64,000 nucleotides of DNA from Terribacillus halophilus (GTDB taxonomy: Bacteria; Bacillota; Bacilli; Bacillales; Amphibacillaceae). The number at the start of each line of letters is the position of its first letter. Within the stretch, counting starts at the first letter, position 1. The notes under the pieces were generated by a model. That model worked only from the letters and a program-made list of their open reading frames with translations, had not been told where the DNA came from and did no database searches. Below are positions 26,778 through 35,693 of the stretch, piece after piece. The position numbers and the translations under genes are program-made. The stretch covers positions 2,388,587 through 2,452,586 of the forward strand of contig NZ_LT727828.1 of NCBI RefSeq assembly GCF_900162685.1, read 5' to 3'.

Positions 26778-27069
26778 AGCGATACTCCTCCAAATTCACA
26801 CGCCCGTTTTGTACTTCCAACCCTTCCTCATGCAATCGTTCCAGTTGCTCATTCCGTGTTTCTTGATCTTGTATTTTCAGTTTTCCGTCAGCACTTATCA
26901 CGCGGTGCCATGGGAGTTCGTGTTTTTGACTCATGCTATGTAAAATCCTTGATACTTGTCTTGCTCCGCGCACTCGCCCTGCAGCTGTACTAATTTGGCC
27001 GTATGTCATCACTTTACCTTCGGGAATTGACCGAATGATACGGATTACTTCCTCCGTGAATGAATCCAC
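26764..27069 (-). CDS. Alkyltransferase-like protein (MGMT family without the reactive cysteine)
   Basis: A 101-residue protein with the DNA-binding fold of O6-alkylguanine-DNA alkyltransferases: MTYGQISTAAGR, the arginine-finger region RQVSRILHS and PWHRVISADG. The usual acceptor motif is PCHRV; here the cysteine is tryptophan. That is the hallmark of ATL proteins, which bind alkylated bases and hand them to nucleotide excision repair. The start is set at GTG 27069 behind AAAGGAGGGG, giving the usual ATL length of about 100. Confidence 0.88.
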   Translation of the reverse strand: MDSFTEEVIRIIRSIPEGKVMTYGQISTAAGRVRGARQVSRILHSMSQKHELPWHRVISADGKLKIQDQETRNEQLERLHEEGLEVQNGRVNLEEYRYEPR

Positions 27070-27238
27070 CGTACCCCTCCTTTTTTTAGAACTATCTGTC
27101 AATTAGTATAGCAGAACATCTTGTCGCTATGATAAGCCAAATAGAATATGATAGACTCTAATTAAATAGTCTAATAGGTCATCACCTGTTTAACATCTTG
27201 CTGAACGGGCTATGTAGTAAACGAGAGGAGAATGTATA

Positions 27239-27604
27239 ATGAAACATATTGTGTTCTTTGATGCAAGCTGTCCCCTATGTTCCACTGCAAAGCAAGTGAT
27301 CCAAAAATTGGATTGGCTGGATAATGTGAAATGGATACCAGCACAAAATATCGAGAATTATGAACGCTTCCGTTTTCTTGCCAAAGGGGATGTATACGAC
27401 CGCATCCATATGATGTCTTTCAAAGGTGATATTTACAAAGGACATGAAACCGTCAAAAAAATATTGACATTGCTGCCTGCTACTGCAGCATTAGGTTGGC
27501 TGTTGTATCTGCCATTCTTAGACCCTTATTTGGAATCTTTATATAAGTGGATATCAGATAACCGCCATGACTGGTTTGGTACAAAACAATTGAAAGCCAT
27601 ATAA
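27239..27604 (+). CDS. DCC-family thiol-disulfide oxidoreductase-like protein (DUF393)
   Basis: A 121-residue protein starting with a thioredoxin-like strand and FDASCPLCS (residues 8-16). This is the DxxCPxC signature of the DCC/DUF393 family. GHETVKKILTLLP and a hydrophobic C-terminal stretch (WLLYLPFLDP) follow the family pattern. Redox activity is presumed from the CxxC. GAGAGGAGAATG lies before the ATG. It converges on spoVR. Confidence 0.82.
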   Translation: MKHIVFFDASCPLCSTAKQVIQKLDWLDNVKWIPAQNIENYERFRFLAKGDVYDRIHMMSFKGDIYKGHETVKKILTLLPATAALGWLLYLPFLDPYLESLYKWISDNRHDWFGTKQLKAI

Positions 27605-27605
27605 A

Positions 27606-27630
27606 AAAACGGGCACCTCTGCCCGTTTTT
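27606..27630. terminator. Bidirectional terminator between the DCC gene and spoVR
   Basis: AAAACGGGC/GCCCGTTTT form a 9-bp perfect stem with a 6-base loop and flanking A and T runs. Confidence 0.85.
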
Positions 27631-27632
27631 AT

Positions 27633-29042
27633 TTATAGATATTTCTTCATGACGCGCTGCCCTTCATAACTAAACAGTACGTTTTTACCTTCCACAACTG
27701 TCTCCATATGAACAAATCTGCCCCAAAGCTGGTAGATATAAGGTAATGTTCGTTCTAAATACGTCAAATCTAATTCGACACCTTCATATTCATGCTTCAG
27801 ATACAGCTCTCCGTTCGACAAATAGTCACCATCTGTGACTGTCAGATATGGAAAACCGCCATTCACACGCATTGTTATTAACTGATCGCGTACTTTCTCC
27901 CAGTCTTTATCCGTCACTTTATACTCATTCCCTTGTTTTTGGAAAAGGTACATATCTTCACGGTGAACTAATTCCTTGGTTAAATAATTTCGTAAGAAGG
28001 AAATATCAGATTCAATTTCTCGGACTTCGAACATCTTCTCTCTGCCTGATCCCGGCTTAACTCCATACCGCTGCATTTCTTCCGTGGGGTTATCAAAACG
28101 TTCTTCGATATCCTCAAAAATCTTTATGCCTAAATAATATGGATTAATCTGCGTCGGTGAAGGCTGTACGACACCTGCATTTAATTTTGCATATTCAATC
28201 GCTTCATCACTTGTCAGGTTCATCTCTCTCAAAATACGTGCATGCCAGAAGGATGCCCATCCTTCGTTCATGATTTTTGTTTCCAGCTGCGGCCAGAAAT
28301 ACAGCATTTCTTCCCGCATCATTGTAAGGATATCGCGCTGCCAATCCTCCAAATTACGGCTGTATTCCTCGATAAACAACAGGATATCTTTTTCCGGGCG
28401 AGGAGGGAAAGTCTTTCTTTTCTTGTCTTTTTTCTCGCTCGTTTTTTTCTGATCAACAAACCAGATGTCATCATATTCTGTTGCTCTTTCTGGAAACTCA
28501 TCATCTCCTGTGTCTTCAGCGTCCCACCCTAGCTTTGGCCGCAACAGAGACGGATCAATATGCTCTTGGATCGCAAGCACTGCATCGAGGAAATCTTCTA
28601 CTTCCTTTTTCCCATGTTCCTTCTCATAAGCTGCTACCCGCTCTGCTGTTGCTGCCATACTGTCAACCATATTGCGATTCGTATTTTGAAAGCGGACATT
28701 ATTTTTGAAGAAATCACAATGAGCCAATACATGTGCAACAATCAGTTTATTCTGAATTAAACTGTTAGAGTTAAGCAGAAAAGCATAGCAAGGATTTGAG
28801 TTGATAACAAGCTCATAAATCTTACTTAGCCCTAGATCATATTGCAGCTTCATTTTATGAAATTGCTTGCCGAAACTCCAGTGTGTAAACCGCGTCGGCA
28901 TACCGTAAGCACCAAATGTATAAATAATATCTGCCGGACAAATTTCATAGCGCATAGGGTAAAAATCAAGTCCAAATCCTTTGGCAATCTCAGTAATTTC
29001 TCCAATAGCCCTTTCCAATGCCTGCGTGTCGGATAGCTGCAC
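27633..29042 (-). CDS. spoVR: Stage V sporulation protein R
   Basis: A 469-residue protein matching the SpoVR family over its full usual length (about 468), needed for proper spore cortex formation. Conserved stretches include [20 protein letters not shown] near the N terminus and [12 protein letters not shown] in the centre, where the histidines and glutamate suggest a metal site. [11 protein letters not shown] follows. The start is GTG at 29042 after AAAGGAGAG. In many bacteria spoVR neighbours yhbH and prkA; here yhbH is 23 kb away. Confidence 0.93.
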   Translation of the reverse strand: MQLSDTQALERAIGEITEIAKGFGLDFYPMRYEICPADIIYTFGAYGMPTRFTHWSFGKQFHKMKLQYDLGLSKIYELVINSNPCYAFLLNSNSLIQNKLIVAHVLAHCDFFKNNVRFQNTNRNMVDSMAATAERVAAYEKEHGKKEVEDFLDAVLAIQEHIDPSLLRPKLGWDAEDTGDDEFPERATEYDDIWFVDQKKTSEKKDKKRKTFPPRPEKDILLFIEEYSRNLEDWQRDILTMMREEMLYFWPQLETKIMNEGWASFWHARILREMNLTSDEAIEYAKLNAGVVQPSPTQINPYYLGIKIFEDIEERFDNPTEEMQRYGVKPGSGREKMFEVREIESDISFLRNYLTKELVHREDMYLFQKQGNEYKVTDKDWEKVRDQLITMRVNGGFPYLTVTDGDYLSNGELYLKHEYEGVELDLTYLERTLPYIYQLWGRFVHMETVVEGKNVLFSYEGQRVMKKYL

Positions 29043-29162
29043 GGGCTTTCTCTCCTTTGTACGTAATAGTATTTATACTTATGCAAAGGAGGCAGAAAAG
29101 AGACCAGCTCATTTGGCGACAGACCATGAAAAAGGAAAAACTAACGTTATAAGACTGGAATC

Positions 29163-30101
29163 CTACTTGATAAGTTTCAAGCTGACTTTAAATGTTGTTT
29201 TAATATACGGAACGCTATGTAATGAAATCGAACCGCCCATCTGCTCAACCAATCGCTTGGATATAGTCAAACCTAAGCCGCTTCCTTGATAATGCTTGTT
29301 TCTAGAGTCTTCCATCGTGTACATTCTTTCAAATACGTCATTTTGGTGCGATTCATGGATGCCTTTGCCTTTATCATAAACTTCCATACATACCGTATCC
29401 TTTTTCTTGCTTATCTTAAATCCAATCATATTTCCTTCTGCTCCATAAGTAATTGCGTTGGATAACAGATTATTTAAAACCCTTATGATTGCTTCTTCAT
29501 TTCCCATTACATAGAAGGAATGTTCCGGAATTTCAATTATTACATCGAATTGCTTTTTCTCCAGGATACTCGAAAAGTCCAATATGACCTTTCTGCTTAT
29601 TTCACAAATATCCAATTTCCTAAGTTGAATATCTTTGTCTCCTGACTCCAGCTTCGCCAGCTCAAAAAAACGTTCAATTAGACGCAGCACTTCTGTAGAT
29701 TTTAATTTTAGTGTCGCTAGCGTGCTAACAAGTGTTTCGTCTTCCAAATTTAGATCACTTTCCGCTATTTCAATGTAGCCTAATATTACCGTGAGAGGTG
29801 TTTTAAGATCATGTGATATATTAGACAGCATCTTTCGCATAGAACGTTCTATATGCATATAATCAGCAGCAATTTGGTGATTCCGATCAAGTAAAATATT
29901 TAACTGAATTAAGAGATTTTTGACTGCTTGATTACTCGTATGTTGCAAGATCCTTTCTCTCTCATCGACATACGTTATTTGACGCAGTTTGTTTTCTATG
30001 TATTTCAGTTCATCTTCTACACTTCGCTTACTTTTGAAAAGCAGGAGATTAATAAACAACGATACAACTAGCAACCCTGTAAGTACTATGACTGTATTCA
30101 T
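29163..30101 (-). CDS. Sensor histidine kinase of the ABC/DUF4097 module
   Basis: A 312-residue kinase with one N-terminal membrane helix (about residues 3-22) and no extracellular sensor domain. A helical linker follows, then the H box (SNISHDLKTPLTVILG, phosphoacceptor His about residue 97), the N box (LNNLLSNAITYG) and G boxes (DKGKGI, GSGLGLTISKRL). Such intramembrane-sensing-like kinases usually work with a neighbouring ABC transporter. It overlaps the response regulator by 4 bases. The layout recalls B. subtilis YcbM. Confidence 0.88.
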   Translation of the reverse strand: MNTVIVLTGLLVVSLFINLLLFKSKRSVEDELKYIENKLRQITYVDERERILQHTSNQAVKNLLIQLNILLDRNHQIAADYMHIERSMRKMLSNISHDLKTPLTVILGYIEIAESDLNLEDETLVSTLATLKLKSTEVLRLIERFFELAKLESGDKDIQLRKLDICEISRKVILDFSSILEKKQFDVIIEIPEHSFYVMGNEEAIIRVLNNLLSNAITYGAEGNMIGFKISKKKDTVCMEVYDKGKGIHESHQNDVFERMYTMEDSRNKHYQGSGLGLTISKRLVEQMGGSISLHSVPYIKTTFKVSLKLIK

Positions 30102-30793
30102 ATCTCACCTAACTTATAACCAATCCCCCATAAAGTCTTTATATATCTTGGGTTGGATGGGTCATCTTCAATCTTCTCTCTTAGTCGCCTAATATGCACG
30201 TTGATGACATTCTCATCTCCATGATAATCTTCTTTCCAAATCAAATGATAAAGCTGTGCTTTAGTATATACATTAGAAGGATGCTGCACGAATAGTTTCA
30301 GAATACTGAATTCTTTAGCAGTAAGGCTGATTTCTTGACCAAATTTCCTGATTGAGTAGTTATCAATATCAACCAGCAAGTCGCCTATTCGCAAATACTG
30401 CGCTTTCTTTTCTGTCGTCCTCATATAATGCTGTTCTCTGCGCAATGTTGCTTTGACCCGTGCCGTCAATTCAGCAATAGAGAACGGTTTGGAAATATAA
30501 TCATCAGCACCTAACCCCAGCCCTATCACTTTATCTGTATCTTCTCCTTTAGCAGACATGATAAGAACTGGCACCATACTTCGAGAACGAATTCTTGTTA
30601 AGCATTCAATTCCATCAATTTTTGGAAGCATCAAGTCCAACAAAATTACATCATATTGATGATTTCTGCAGTTTACTAAAGCCTCTTCCCCATCATATAC
30701 TGCTGTCACATCAAAGCCTTCTTTAGTTAAGCTCTCCTGAACCATCTTGTTTATATAGAAATCATCTTCCACAACCAAAACGCTTGCAATCAC
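30098..30793 (-). CDS. OmpR/PhoB-family response regulator
   Basis: A 231-residue regulator. The receiver domain has the acidic pair VVEDD, the phosphoacceptor Asp in DVILLDLMLP (about residue 52) and Lys in ISKPFS. The C-terminal winged helix ends with VINVHIRRLREKI and GIGYKLGE. The start is set to GTG at 30793 because GGAG lies 8 bases upstream; a frame extending to 30874 has no site. It probably binds the 11-bp-phased repeats upstream of the neighbouring ABC and DUF4097 genes. Confidence 0.9.
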   Translation of the reverse strand: MIASVLVVEDDFYINKMVQESLTKEGFDVTAVYDGEEALVNCRNHQYDVILLDLMLPKIDGIECLTRIRSRSMVPVLIMSAKGEDTDKVIGLGLGADDYISKPFSIAELTARVKATLRREQHYMRTTEKKAQYLRIGDLLVDIDNYSIRKFGQEISLTAKEFSILKLFVQHPSNVYTKAQLYHLIWKEDYHGDENVINVHIRRLREKIEDDPSNPRYIKTLWGIGYKLGEI

Positions 30794-30904
30794 AATAAAC
30801 ACTCCTAACGTTAGAAATAGCGCCTCTACATTCTTATAACATATATATAGAAGAATCACATTTTTTTCCACCAATAGAGATATAGAAGTTTTTTATAGAA
30901 TACA

Positions 30905-30932
30905 GAAAATGCTGCCTGAAATCAGGCAACAT
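30905..30932 (-). terminator. Terminator after the ABC permease gene
   Basis: GTTGCCTGA/TCAGGCAGC stem (30911-30930) with a short loop, followed by ATTTT on the minus strand. It separates the ABC operon from the two-component genes. Confidence 0.75.
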
Positions 30933-31626
30933 CTCGTTTGTCAATATGGCGATAAGATTGGTAAGCAATGGCCAAACCAAGTAATCCTAATGCTAATGGT
31001 ATCCAAATAAATTGGAATAAACTAACTGCTTCACTTCCATTTGATATTGTTCCGTTAATTAAGATACCAATGATAACAGCCCATGTAATCGTAGCAGCGG
31101 CTGATTTCTTTTTCATACCGAAAAATAAGGGAATTAAGCTGACTCCAGCAGTCATTAATGCATTTATAAGTGTTGCTGGGAAAATTAACATTATATCGTT
31201 CCATTCTAAAGGAGCCTCAAACAGAAACAGATGCGGACTTATCAAATAAGCAAGCAAATACGTAATAAGCGTTGCCAGAACGATACTAAAGAAACAGAAG
31301 GCAAAAACTACAATTAATTTTGCTTTCATCAGCTGCTTGCGTTGTACTGGGTAAGTGAACAGCAACTGAATAGTGCCTGTTCGAAATTCTTCAATAACAA
31401 TCTTGGCTAAAATCACGCTAGAAAAGATGAGAAAGACCGTCCTGATAAAAATATCAGCTAATGACATAAAACTTTGAAAATCGGGAAACATTGGTTCAAT
31501 TTCATTTCTGGATCCCCACCCCATGAGAGCAACTACTGCAAAAGTGGCTGCGATACACATTATTACAACTGGAAAATACCCAAACAGTTTATGCTTTTTG
31601 TATTCTAGCTTCATTAGTTTAAACAT
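30922..31626 (-). CDS. ABC-2 type transporter permease
   Basis: A 234-residue membrane protein with about six helices: a short cytoplasmic N terminus (LMKLEYKKHKLFGY) followed by helices near 17-38, 55-75, 98-120, 135-155, 170-190 and 205-225. This is typical of the BcrB/LanE-type permeases that pair with BcrA-like ATPases in lantibiotic or bacitracin immunity. It sits 31 bases downstream of the ATPase in one operon. Confidence 0.85.
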   Translation of the reverse strand: MFKLMKLEYKKHKLFGYFPVVIMCIAATFAVVALMGWGSRNEIEPMFPDFQSFMSLADIFIRTVFLIFSSVILAKIVIEEFRTGTIQLLFTYPVQRKQLMKAKLIVVFAFCFFSIVLATLITYLLAYLISPHLFLFEAPLEWNDIMLIFPATLINALMTAGVSLIPLFFGMKKKSAAATITWAVIIGILINGTISNGSEAVSLFQFIWIPLALGLLGLAIAYQSYRHIDKRDVA

Positions 31627-31657
31627 CTTAATTCTCCTTTACTTTTACATTATCTTT

Positions 31658-32590
31658 TTAAGTTTCTAAAAGCTGTATCTCCTTTTCCTTCATCGTATTA
31701 ATGAAATACTCTTCTAACGAACTATGTTTTTTATTAATACTATCTATTTCAATATTTTCTATTACGAATACTTTCGTTAATTCACTTTGCGTTAATTTAC
31801 CATCGTAAATTCGAATTATATTCTCATCAAATATTTTATAGTTTCGTGCTTTCAGTTTCTCCTCAAGAACATATACTGCTCGCTTAACGTTCTGTACATG
31901 AACTTCGATATATTCTGTTTGCTCGCCGCTGATGCTTTTCATTGCCACTTCTTTCACTAACTTGCCGTCTTGAATAATTCCTATTGTATCGGCCATTTGT
32001 TCCATCTCTGCAAGAATATGGCTTGACACTATAAGAGTGACACCAAAATCCCTGGAAAGTAATTTGAATAATTCTCTTAAATCTTTTATACCTACTGGGT
32101 CAAGACCATTAATCGGCTCATCCAATACAAGTAATTCAGGTTTAGTTGAGATTGCTCTCGCTATGCCTAATCTTTGTTTCATTCCTAAAGAAAAGTCCTT
32201 TACTTTCTTTTCTCCGACATTGTGTAGCTTAACAAGCTCCAATGCTTGCTCGATTGCCTTTTTATCATAATAGCCCATATATTCGCAGTGCAGTGCCAAG
32301 TTTTCTTTAGCAGTCAATCTGTCATAAAATACGGGGTATTCGATAATTGTCCCCATTCTTTTTAATACTTCCACAGATGTCGCTGTTAATTTATTTCCAA
32401 ACAATTCAATTTCCCCGCTTGTAGGTTTGATAAGATTTGTAATCATTTTCATGATTGTTGTCTTTCCGGCTCCATTCGGTCCTAAGAAGCCATAAATCTC
32501 ACCCGCTTTAACGTGCATGTCCACACCCGATACCACATCATTTCCGCCGTAAGATTTTGTAAGCTGGTATGTTTGCAAGATGTATGTCAT
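31658..32590 (-). CDS. ABC transporter ATP-binding protein, BcrA type
   Basis: A 310-residue ATPase with Walker A GPNGAGKTT (about residues 36-44), signature FSLGMKQRLGIA (about 133-144), Walker B LLVLDEPINGLDP and the switch histidine in SSHIL. The extended C-terminal ~90 residues are usual in BcrA-like proteins of peptide antibiotic resistance. Its promoter carries the three-repeat element shared with the DUF4097 gene, so it is a likely target of the adjacent two-component system. Confidence 0.88.
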   Translation of the reverse strand: MTYILQTYQLTKSYGGNDVVSGVDMHVKAGEIYGFLGPNGAGKTTIMKMITNLIKPTSGEIELFGNKLTATSVEVLKRMGTIIEYPVFYDRLTAKENLALHCEYMGYYDKKAIEQALELVKLHNVGEKKVKDFSLGMKQRLGIARAISTKPELLVLDEPINGLDPVGIKDLRELFKLLSRDFGVTLIVSSHILAEMEQMADTIGIIQDGKLVKEVAMKSISGEQTEYIEVHVQNVKRAVYVLEEKLKARNYKIFDENIIRIYDGKLTQSELTKVFVIENIEIDSINKKHSSLEEYFINTMKEKEIQLLET

Positions 32591-32618
32591 CTGATCTCTC
32601 CTCTCTGTTTCTATAGCT

Positions 32619-32675
32619 ATTATACAAATCGGTTTTTTCTTTTCTCTTACTAAATTCTTAATTCTTCCTTAAGTT
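32619..32675 (-). promoter_or_regulatory. Promoter and phased-repeat operator of the ABC operon
   Basis: On the minus strand, TTAAG, TTAAG and GTAAG (plus-strand CTTAA at 32668-32672, CTTAA at 32657-32661, CTTAC at 32646-32650) are spaced exactly 11 bases apart. A consensus -10 TATAAT (32619-32624) lies 22 bases beyond the last repeat. There is no -35 consensus; the repeats occupy that place. This is the build of a promoter activated by an OmpR-family regulator. Confidence 0.72.
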
Positions 32676-32835
32676 CGAACTGGCAGAATGAAGAAGCAAA
32701 GGTATGATGTTTACCAAACACTTAAGCTTGTGAATATTTTAAAGAAACTGCAATGATACGTCCCTAGACATACGGGATAGAAGGTTGTTTCGAGTTACTC
32801 CATTTCTCTCAACTAACTTGTTGCTAATAGCACAT

Positions 32836-32876
32836 TAAAAAATGCTGTTCTTAAAAGAGTATTAAGACAGCATCTA
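32836..32876 (-). terminator. Terminator of the DUF4097 gene
   Basis: ATGCTGT and ACAGCAT flank further pairing (CTTAA/TTAAG) and are followed by TTTTTT on the minus strand. The rest of the 32591-32933 gap, apart from the ABC promoter, shows no gene. Confidence 0.75.
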
Positions 32877-32933
32877 ATTTGAAAATTCATAGTTATATTT
32901 GAAATTGGTAATCTCAATCACATCTCATTTTAA

Positions 32934-33809
32934 TTAATCTGTTACACGTATTAGTCCATCATCACTTGTTAGACTTAACTTATTAGTCCCCTGACCAACC
33001 TTTCCCTTCTTAATATTTTCAGTATCTTCGCTTTCCTCAAGTCCTTTTATATCAAGATCTATATCAGAAGATGCGCTCTCAGCAGTAACCGATAGAGAAG
33101 TTGGTGCCTTCTTATAAGACACTTTTATGTCACCCGATTCTGTATTCACTTCTAAAGATTTCCCTTCATTTACTTCTTTTATTGAGATCAGCCCATCTAC
33201 TGAAGTAACCTTTGCCTTAGAACTAGTTACATTTTCCATGTAGTTGTCACCGCTAGCAGAAGTTATATCCAACTTATCAATGGAACTATCTTCCACACTT
33301 AACATTCCATCCATAGATGAAAACTTTCCTGATTTAGCCGAAACACCTTCCACTTTCCCATCACCAGCATTGCTTTTAACAACAATATTACCAACTGCGA
33401 TTTTGCTCATTTCTATATCACCATCTTTAGTTGTTAATTCAATATTATTTATACCTGATTCAGGCATATTAATACGGATTGTCCCCTTCTTCCCAAAAGT
33501 AAATCCTCCAAAAAAGCTACCCTGTTTTGATTTACTTTGTTTGATTACTATTGCTTCTCCTTCTCTCTTGAATGTAACAGGATCATCATCTTTTTGATTC
33601 CCTTCAGCAAATATAGTTAACTTATTTGATTCACTCTTTTTAAATCTTACCTCCCACGAATCACTATCTACTTTTATACTTTCAATATTATCTGTGTTAT
33701 AAGACTCATTCTTCTCAAAATTATTACCCTCTGCACGATAGCTATAGGCACCAAAAGCAAGTCCGCCAATTACAACAAATGCTGCTGCAGTTGATATAAC
33801 TTTTTTCAT
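32934..33809 (-). CDS. DUF4097 family beta-strand repeat protein, exported
   Basis: A 291-residue protein with an N-terminal signal anchor (about residues 3-22) and a long beta-helix-like domain of repeating short strands rich in Ser, Asp and Val. Typical repeats are GDIEMSKIAVGNIVVKS and SGDIKVSYK, which mark DUF4097/DUF4098-type adhesin-like proteins. Such proteins are often in envelope-stress regulons. GGAGGAAG precedes ATG. It lies downstream of a promoter with the same operator as the ABC operon and of a frameshifted small ORF. Confidence 0.85.
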   Translation of the reverse strand: MKKVISTAAAFVVIGGLAFGAYSYRAEGNNFEKNESYNTDNIESIKVDSDSWEVRFKKSESNKLTIFAEGNQKDDDPVTFKREGEAIVIKQSKSKQGSFFGGFTFGKKGTIRINMPESGINNIELTTKDGDIEMSKIAVGNIVVKSNAGDGKVEGVSAKSGKFSSMDGMLSVEDSSIDKLDITSASGDNYMENVTSSKAKVTSVDGLISIKEVNEGKSLEVNTESGDIKVSYKKAPTSLSVTAESASSDIDLDIKGLEESEDTENIKKGKVGQGTNKLSLTSDDGLIRVTD

Positions 33810-33833
33810 TTTGCTTCCTCCTAATTGATAGAT

Positions 33834-33946
33834 TTATGCGGTTTCAGGTTTTAATGTATATTCATCATTACTTTCTACCTTTAGATACAAATTGACATCT
33901 TGAATAAACAATTCCCATTAACTTGGACTAACTGTTTCTTATCCAT
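33834..33946 (-). pseudogene. Frameshifted small ORF leading the DUF4097 transcript
   Basis: An excellent GGAGGAGGAG site precedes ATG at 33946. Frame 1 reads MDKKQLVQVNG and then stops early at 33881. Shifting by one base after AATGGG restores a coding-like frame (ELFIQDVNLYLKVESNDEY...) to a stop at 33834. The span is 113 bases, one short of the 114 needed for a 37-residue protein, fitting a single-base deletion in a GGG(G) run. It could be a true mutation, an assembly error or recoding. The family is unknown. Confidence 0.5.
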
Positions 33947-33974
33947 TTGCTCTCCTCCTCCGATTTATATTTCC

Positions 33975-34031
33975 ATTCTAAAAAATAAAGATTTCTTTCC
34001 TCTTACTAATTTCTTAATACTTTCTTAAGTT
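33975..34031 (-). promoter_or_regulatory. Promoter and phased-repeat operator of the DUF4097 transcript
   Basis: Plus-strand CTTAC (34002-34006), CTTAA (34013-34017) and CTTAA (34024-34028) repeat the element found before the ABC operon, with the same 11-base spacing. The same 22-base distance separates it from the -10 box, here TAGAAT (33975-33980). The surrounding 40 bases are also nearly identical between the two promoters. Confidence 0.72.
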
Positions 34032-34097
34032 ACTTTTCTGTGCACCATGAGAGATGGAGTAGCAGAAGTCCATAGATTTGTTTTTTTGAAAACATAA

Positions 34098-34136
34098 AAA
34101 AACAAGCAGTCTCAAAATAGAGAACCGCTTGTTTAA
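34098..34136 (-). terminator. Terminator of the dipeptidase gene
   Basis: AAACAAGC (34100-34107) pairs with GCTTGTTT (34127-34134). TTTTTTT follows on the minus strand. It lies 80 bases after the stop codon; I see no gene in those 80 bases. Confidence 0.7.
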
Positions 34137-34214
34137 ATTGATTTCAAAAACCAGACCATCAGGCAAAAACAGGAGACATAATTAAGCCGCCAGCTACTGG
34201 AATTTGAATAATCC

Positions 34215-35582
34215 TTATTCACTTACTTTTTCATAATAATAAACCAATGTCTCCATCCCTTTATCAAAGCTTTCCAGCGGGAAGCTTTCATTCGGGGAGT
34301 GCAGTCTGTCTTCTGGCGTGCCAAATCCAAGCAAGATGACAGGCATTTGGTAGACAGTATCAATCCACTCCACAACTGGAATGGATCCACCCATACGAAC
34401 AAAGACAGTTTCTTTGCCAAAGGCTTGTGTTAAACTGTCCGCTGCTTTTTGTATCAGCGGATGATTTGGATCTACTTTATACGCTTTTGCTTTGAACGGT
34501 TCCGGTCTAACCTCGACACGCACCCCAGCTGGCGTATGCTTCTTGATATGTGCTGTTATTTTCTCCACAATGTCCGCTGGATCCTGACCTGGAACAAGGC
34601 GGCTCGTTATTTTCGCAGTTGCTTCGGATGGAATAATCGTCTTCGTTCCTTCTCCTTGATAACCGCCATACATGCCGTTAACCTCTAATGTTGGGCGGGC
34701 CATTGTATGTTCTTTCGCTGTGTAGCCTTTTTCCGAAACTGCTTCCGGAACGCCGACTGTTTTGGTAAAGTCTTCTCCTGGGGCTTGTGCCATTAGCTTG
34801 CGTTCTTCTTCCGGCAGTTCCTCAACGCCGTCATAAAACCCTTCCACTTGGACTACTTCTTCTTTATCTTTTAGAGAACTTAAGATATGCGTCATCGCTT
34901 GCAGCGGATTACGGACGGCTCCCCCATACAAGCCGGAATGCAAATCTCGGTCTGGTCCGTAAACCGAGAACTCGAGTGCAGCTGCTCCCTTTAAACCATA
35001 AAGCATTGTTGGCTGTCCTGTTTCCACCATGCCCGAATCGCTGATAATCGCAAAATCAGCTTGGAACTGCTCTGTTTGTTCATGCAGAACCGCATGCAAA
35101 TTCGTGCTGCCGATCTCTTCTTCTCCTTCAATACATACTTTCATATTGATTGGGAGTGCTCCTTCTGTTTTCATGAAAGCTTCAAAAACAGCTAGATGCA
35201 TGAACACTTGTCCTTTATCATCACTCACACCGCGAGCGTAAATGCGTCCATTGCGCTCTGCCGGCTCAAATGGCTCACTGTCCCAAAGCGGAAGCGGGTC
35301 GGCTGGCTGGACATCGTAATGTCCATAGAAAAGTGCTGTCGGTTTATCAGAACCTGCACCAAGCCATTCACCTGTTACGATTGGGTGTTTTTCTGTCTGT
35401 TGAACGGTCACTTTATCAAAACCAATTTCTTTTAAATAATCAGCTGTAAAGGCAGCTGCCTTCGCAACATCTTCTTTATATGTACTGTCTGTGCTGATAC
35501 TTGGGATACGCAGATAGCTATACAGCTTTTCCAGCAGCTTCTCCCGATTTTCCTGTAAATAAGCGACTACTTGATTGGTCAT
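34215..35582 (-). CDS. M20 family dipeptidase
   Basis: A 455-residue cytoplasmic metallopeptidase. Zinc-binding motifs are FYGHYDVQPAD (His and Asp, about residues 85-95), ARGVSDDKGQ (about 119-128) and EGEEEIGS (catalytic and metal Glu, about 152-159). HSGLYGG opens the dimerisation insert. RMGGSIPVV and LLGFGTPEDRLHSPNE carry the last ligand. The start is set at 35582, where GGGTGG precedes MTNQVV; the longer open frame lacks a site. The class hydrolyses carnosine-like or Xaa-Xaa dipeptides. Confidence 0.9.
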   Translation of the reverse strand: MTNQVVAYLQENREKLLEKLYSYLRIPSISTDSTYKEDVAKAAAFTADYLKEIGFDKVTVQQTEKHPIVTGEWLGAGSDKPTALFYGHYDVQPADPLPLWDSEPFEPAERNGRIYARGVSDDKGQVFMHLAVFEAFMKTEGALPINMKVCIEGEEEIGSTNLHAVLHEQTEQFQADFAIISDSGMVETGQPTMLYGLKGAAALEFSVYGPDRDLHSGLYGGAVRNPLQAMTHILSSLKDKEEVVQVEGFYDGVEELPEEERKLMAQAPGEDFTKTVGVPEAVSEKGYTAKEHTMARPTLEVNGMYGGYQGEGTKTIIPSEATAKITSRLVPGQDPADIVEKITAHIKKHTPAGVRVEVRPEPFKAKAYKVDPNHPLIQKAADSLTQAFGKETVFVRMGGSIPVVEWIDTVYQMPVILLGFGTPEDRLHSPNESFPLESFDKGMETLVYYYEKVSE

Positions 35583-35693
35583 GTGTGCCACCCTTTCTTT
35601 TCTTTCTAGTTTAGCACAATTCTTGCGCTTCTTGTTTAGCTTGCACCTCCTAGTGGAATCGTAAAAGAAATATGACATTGCAGGAGGTTACCT

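Noticed and set aside
28242..28532. Several overlapping rightward frames inside spoVR
   Set aside because: Shadows of a full-length, well-conserved spoVR; no start signals.
34134..34214. Short minus-strand frame reading IQIPVAGGLIMSPVFA after the dipeptidase stop
   Set aside because: It looks faintly like the end of a VOC-type protein, but it has no start, no ribosome binding site and is too short to assign.
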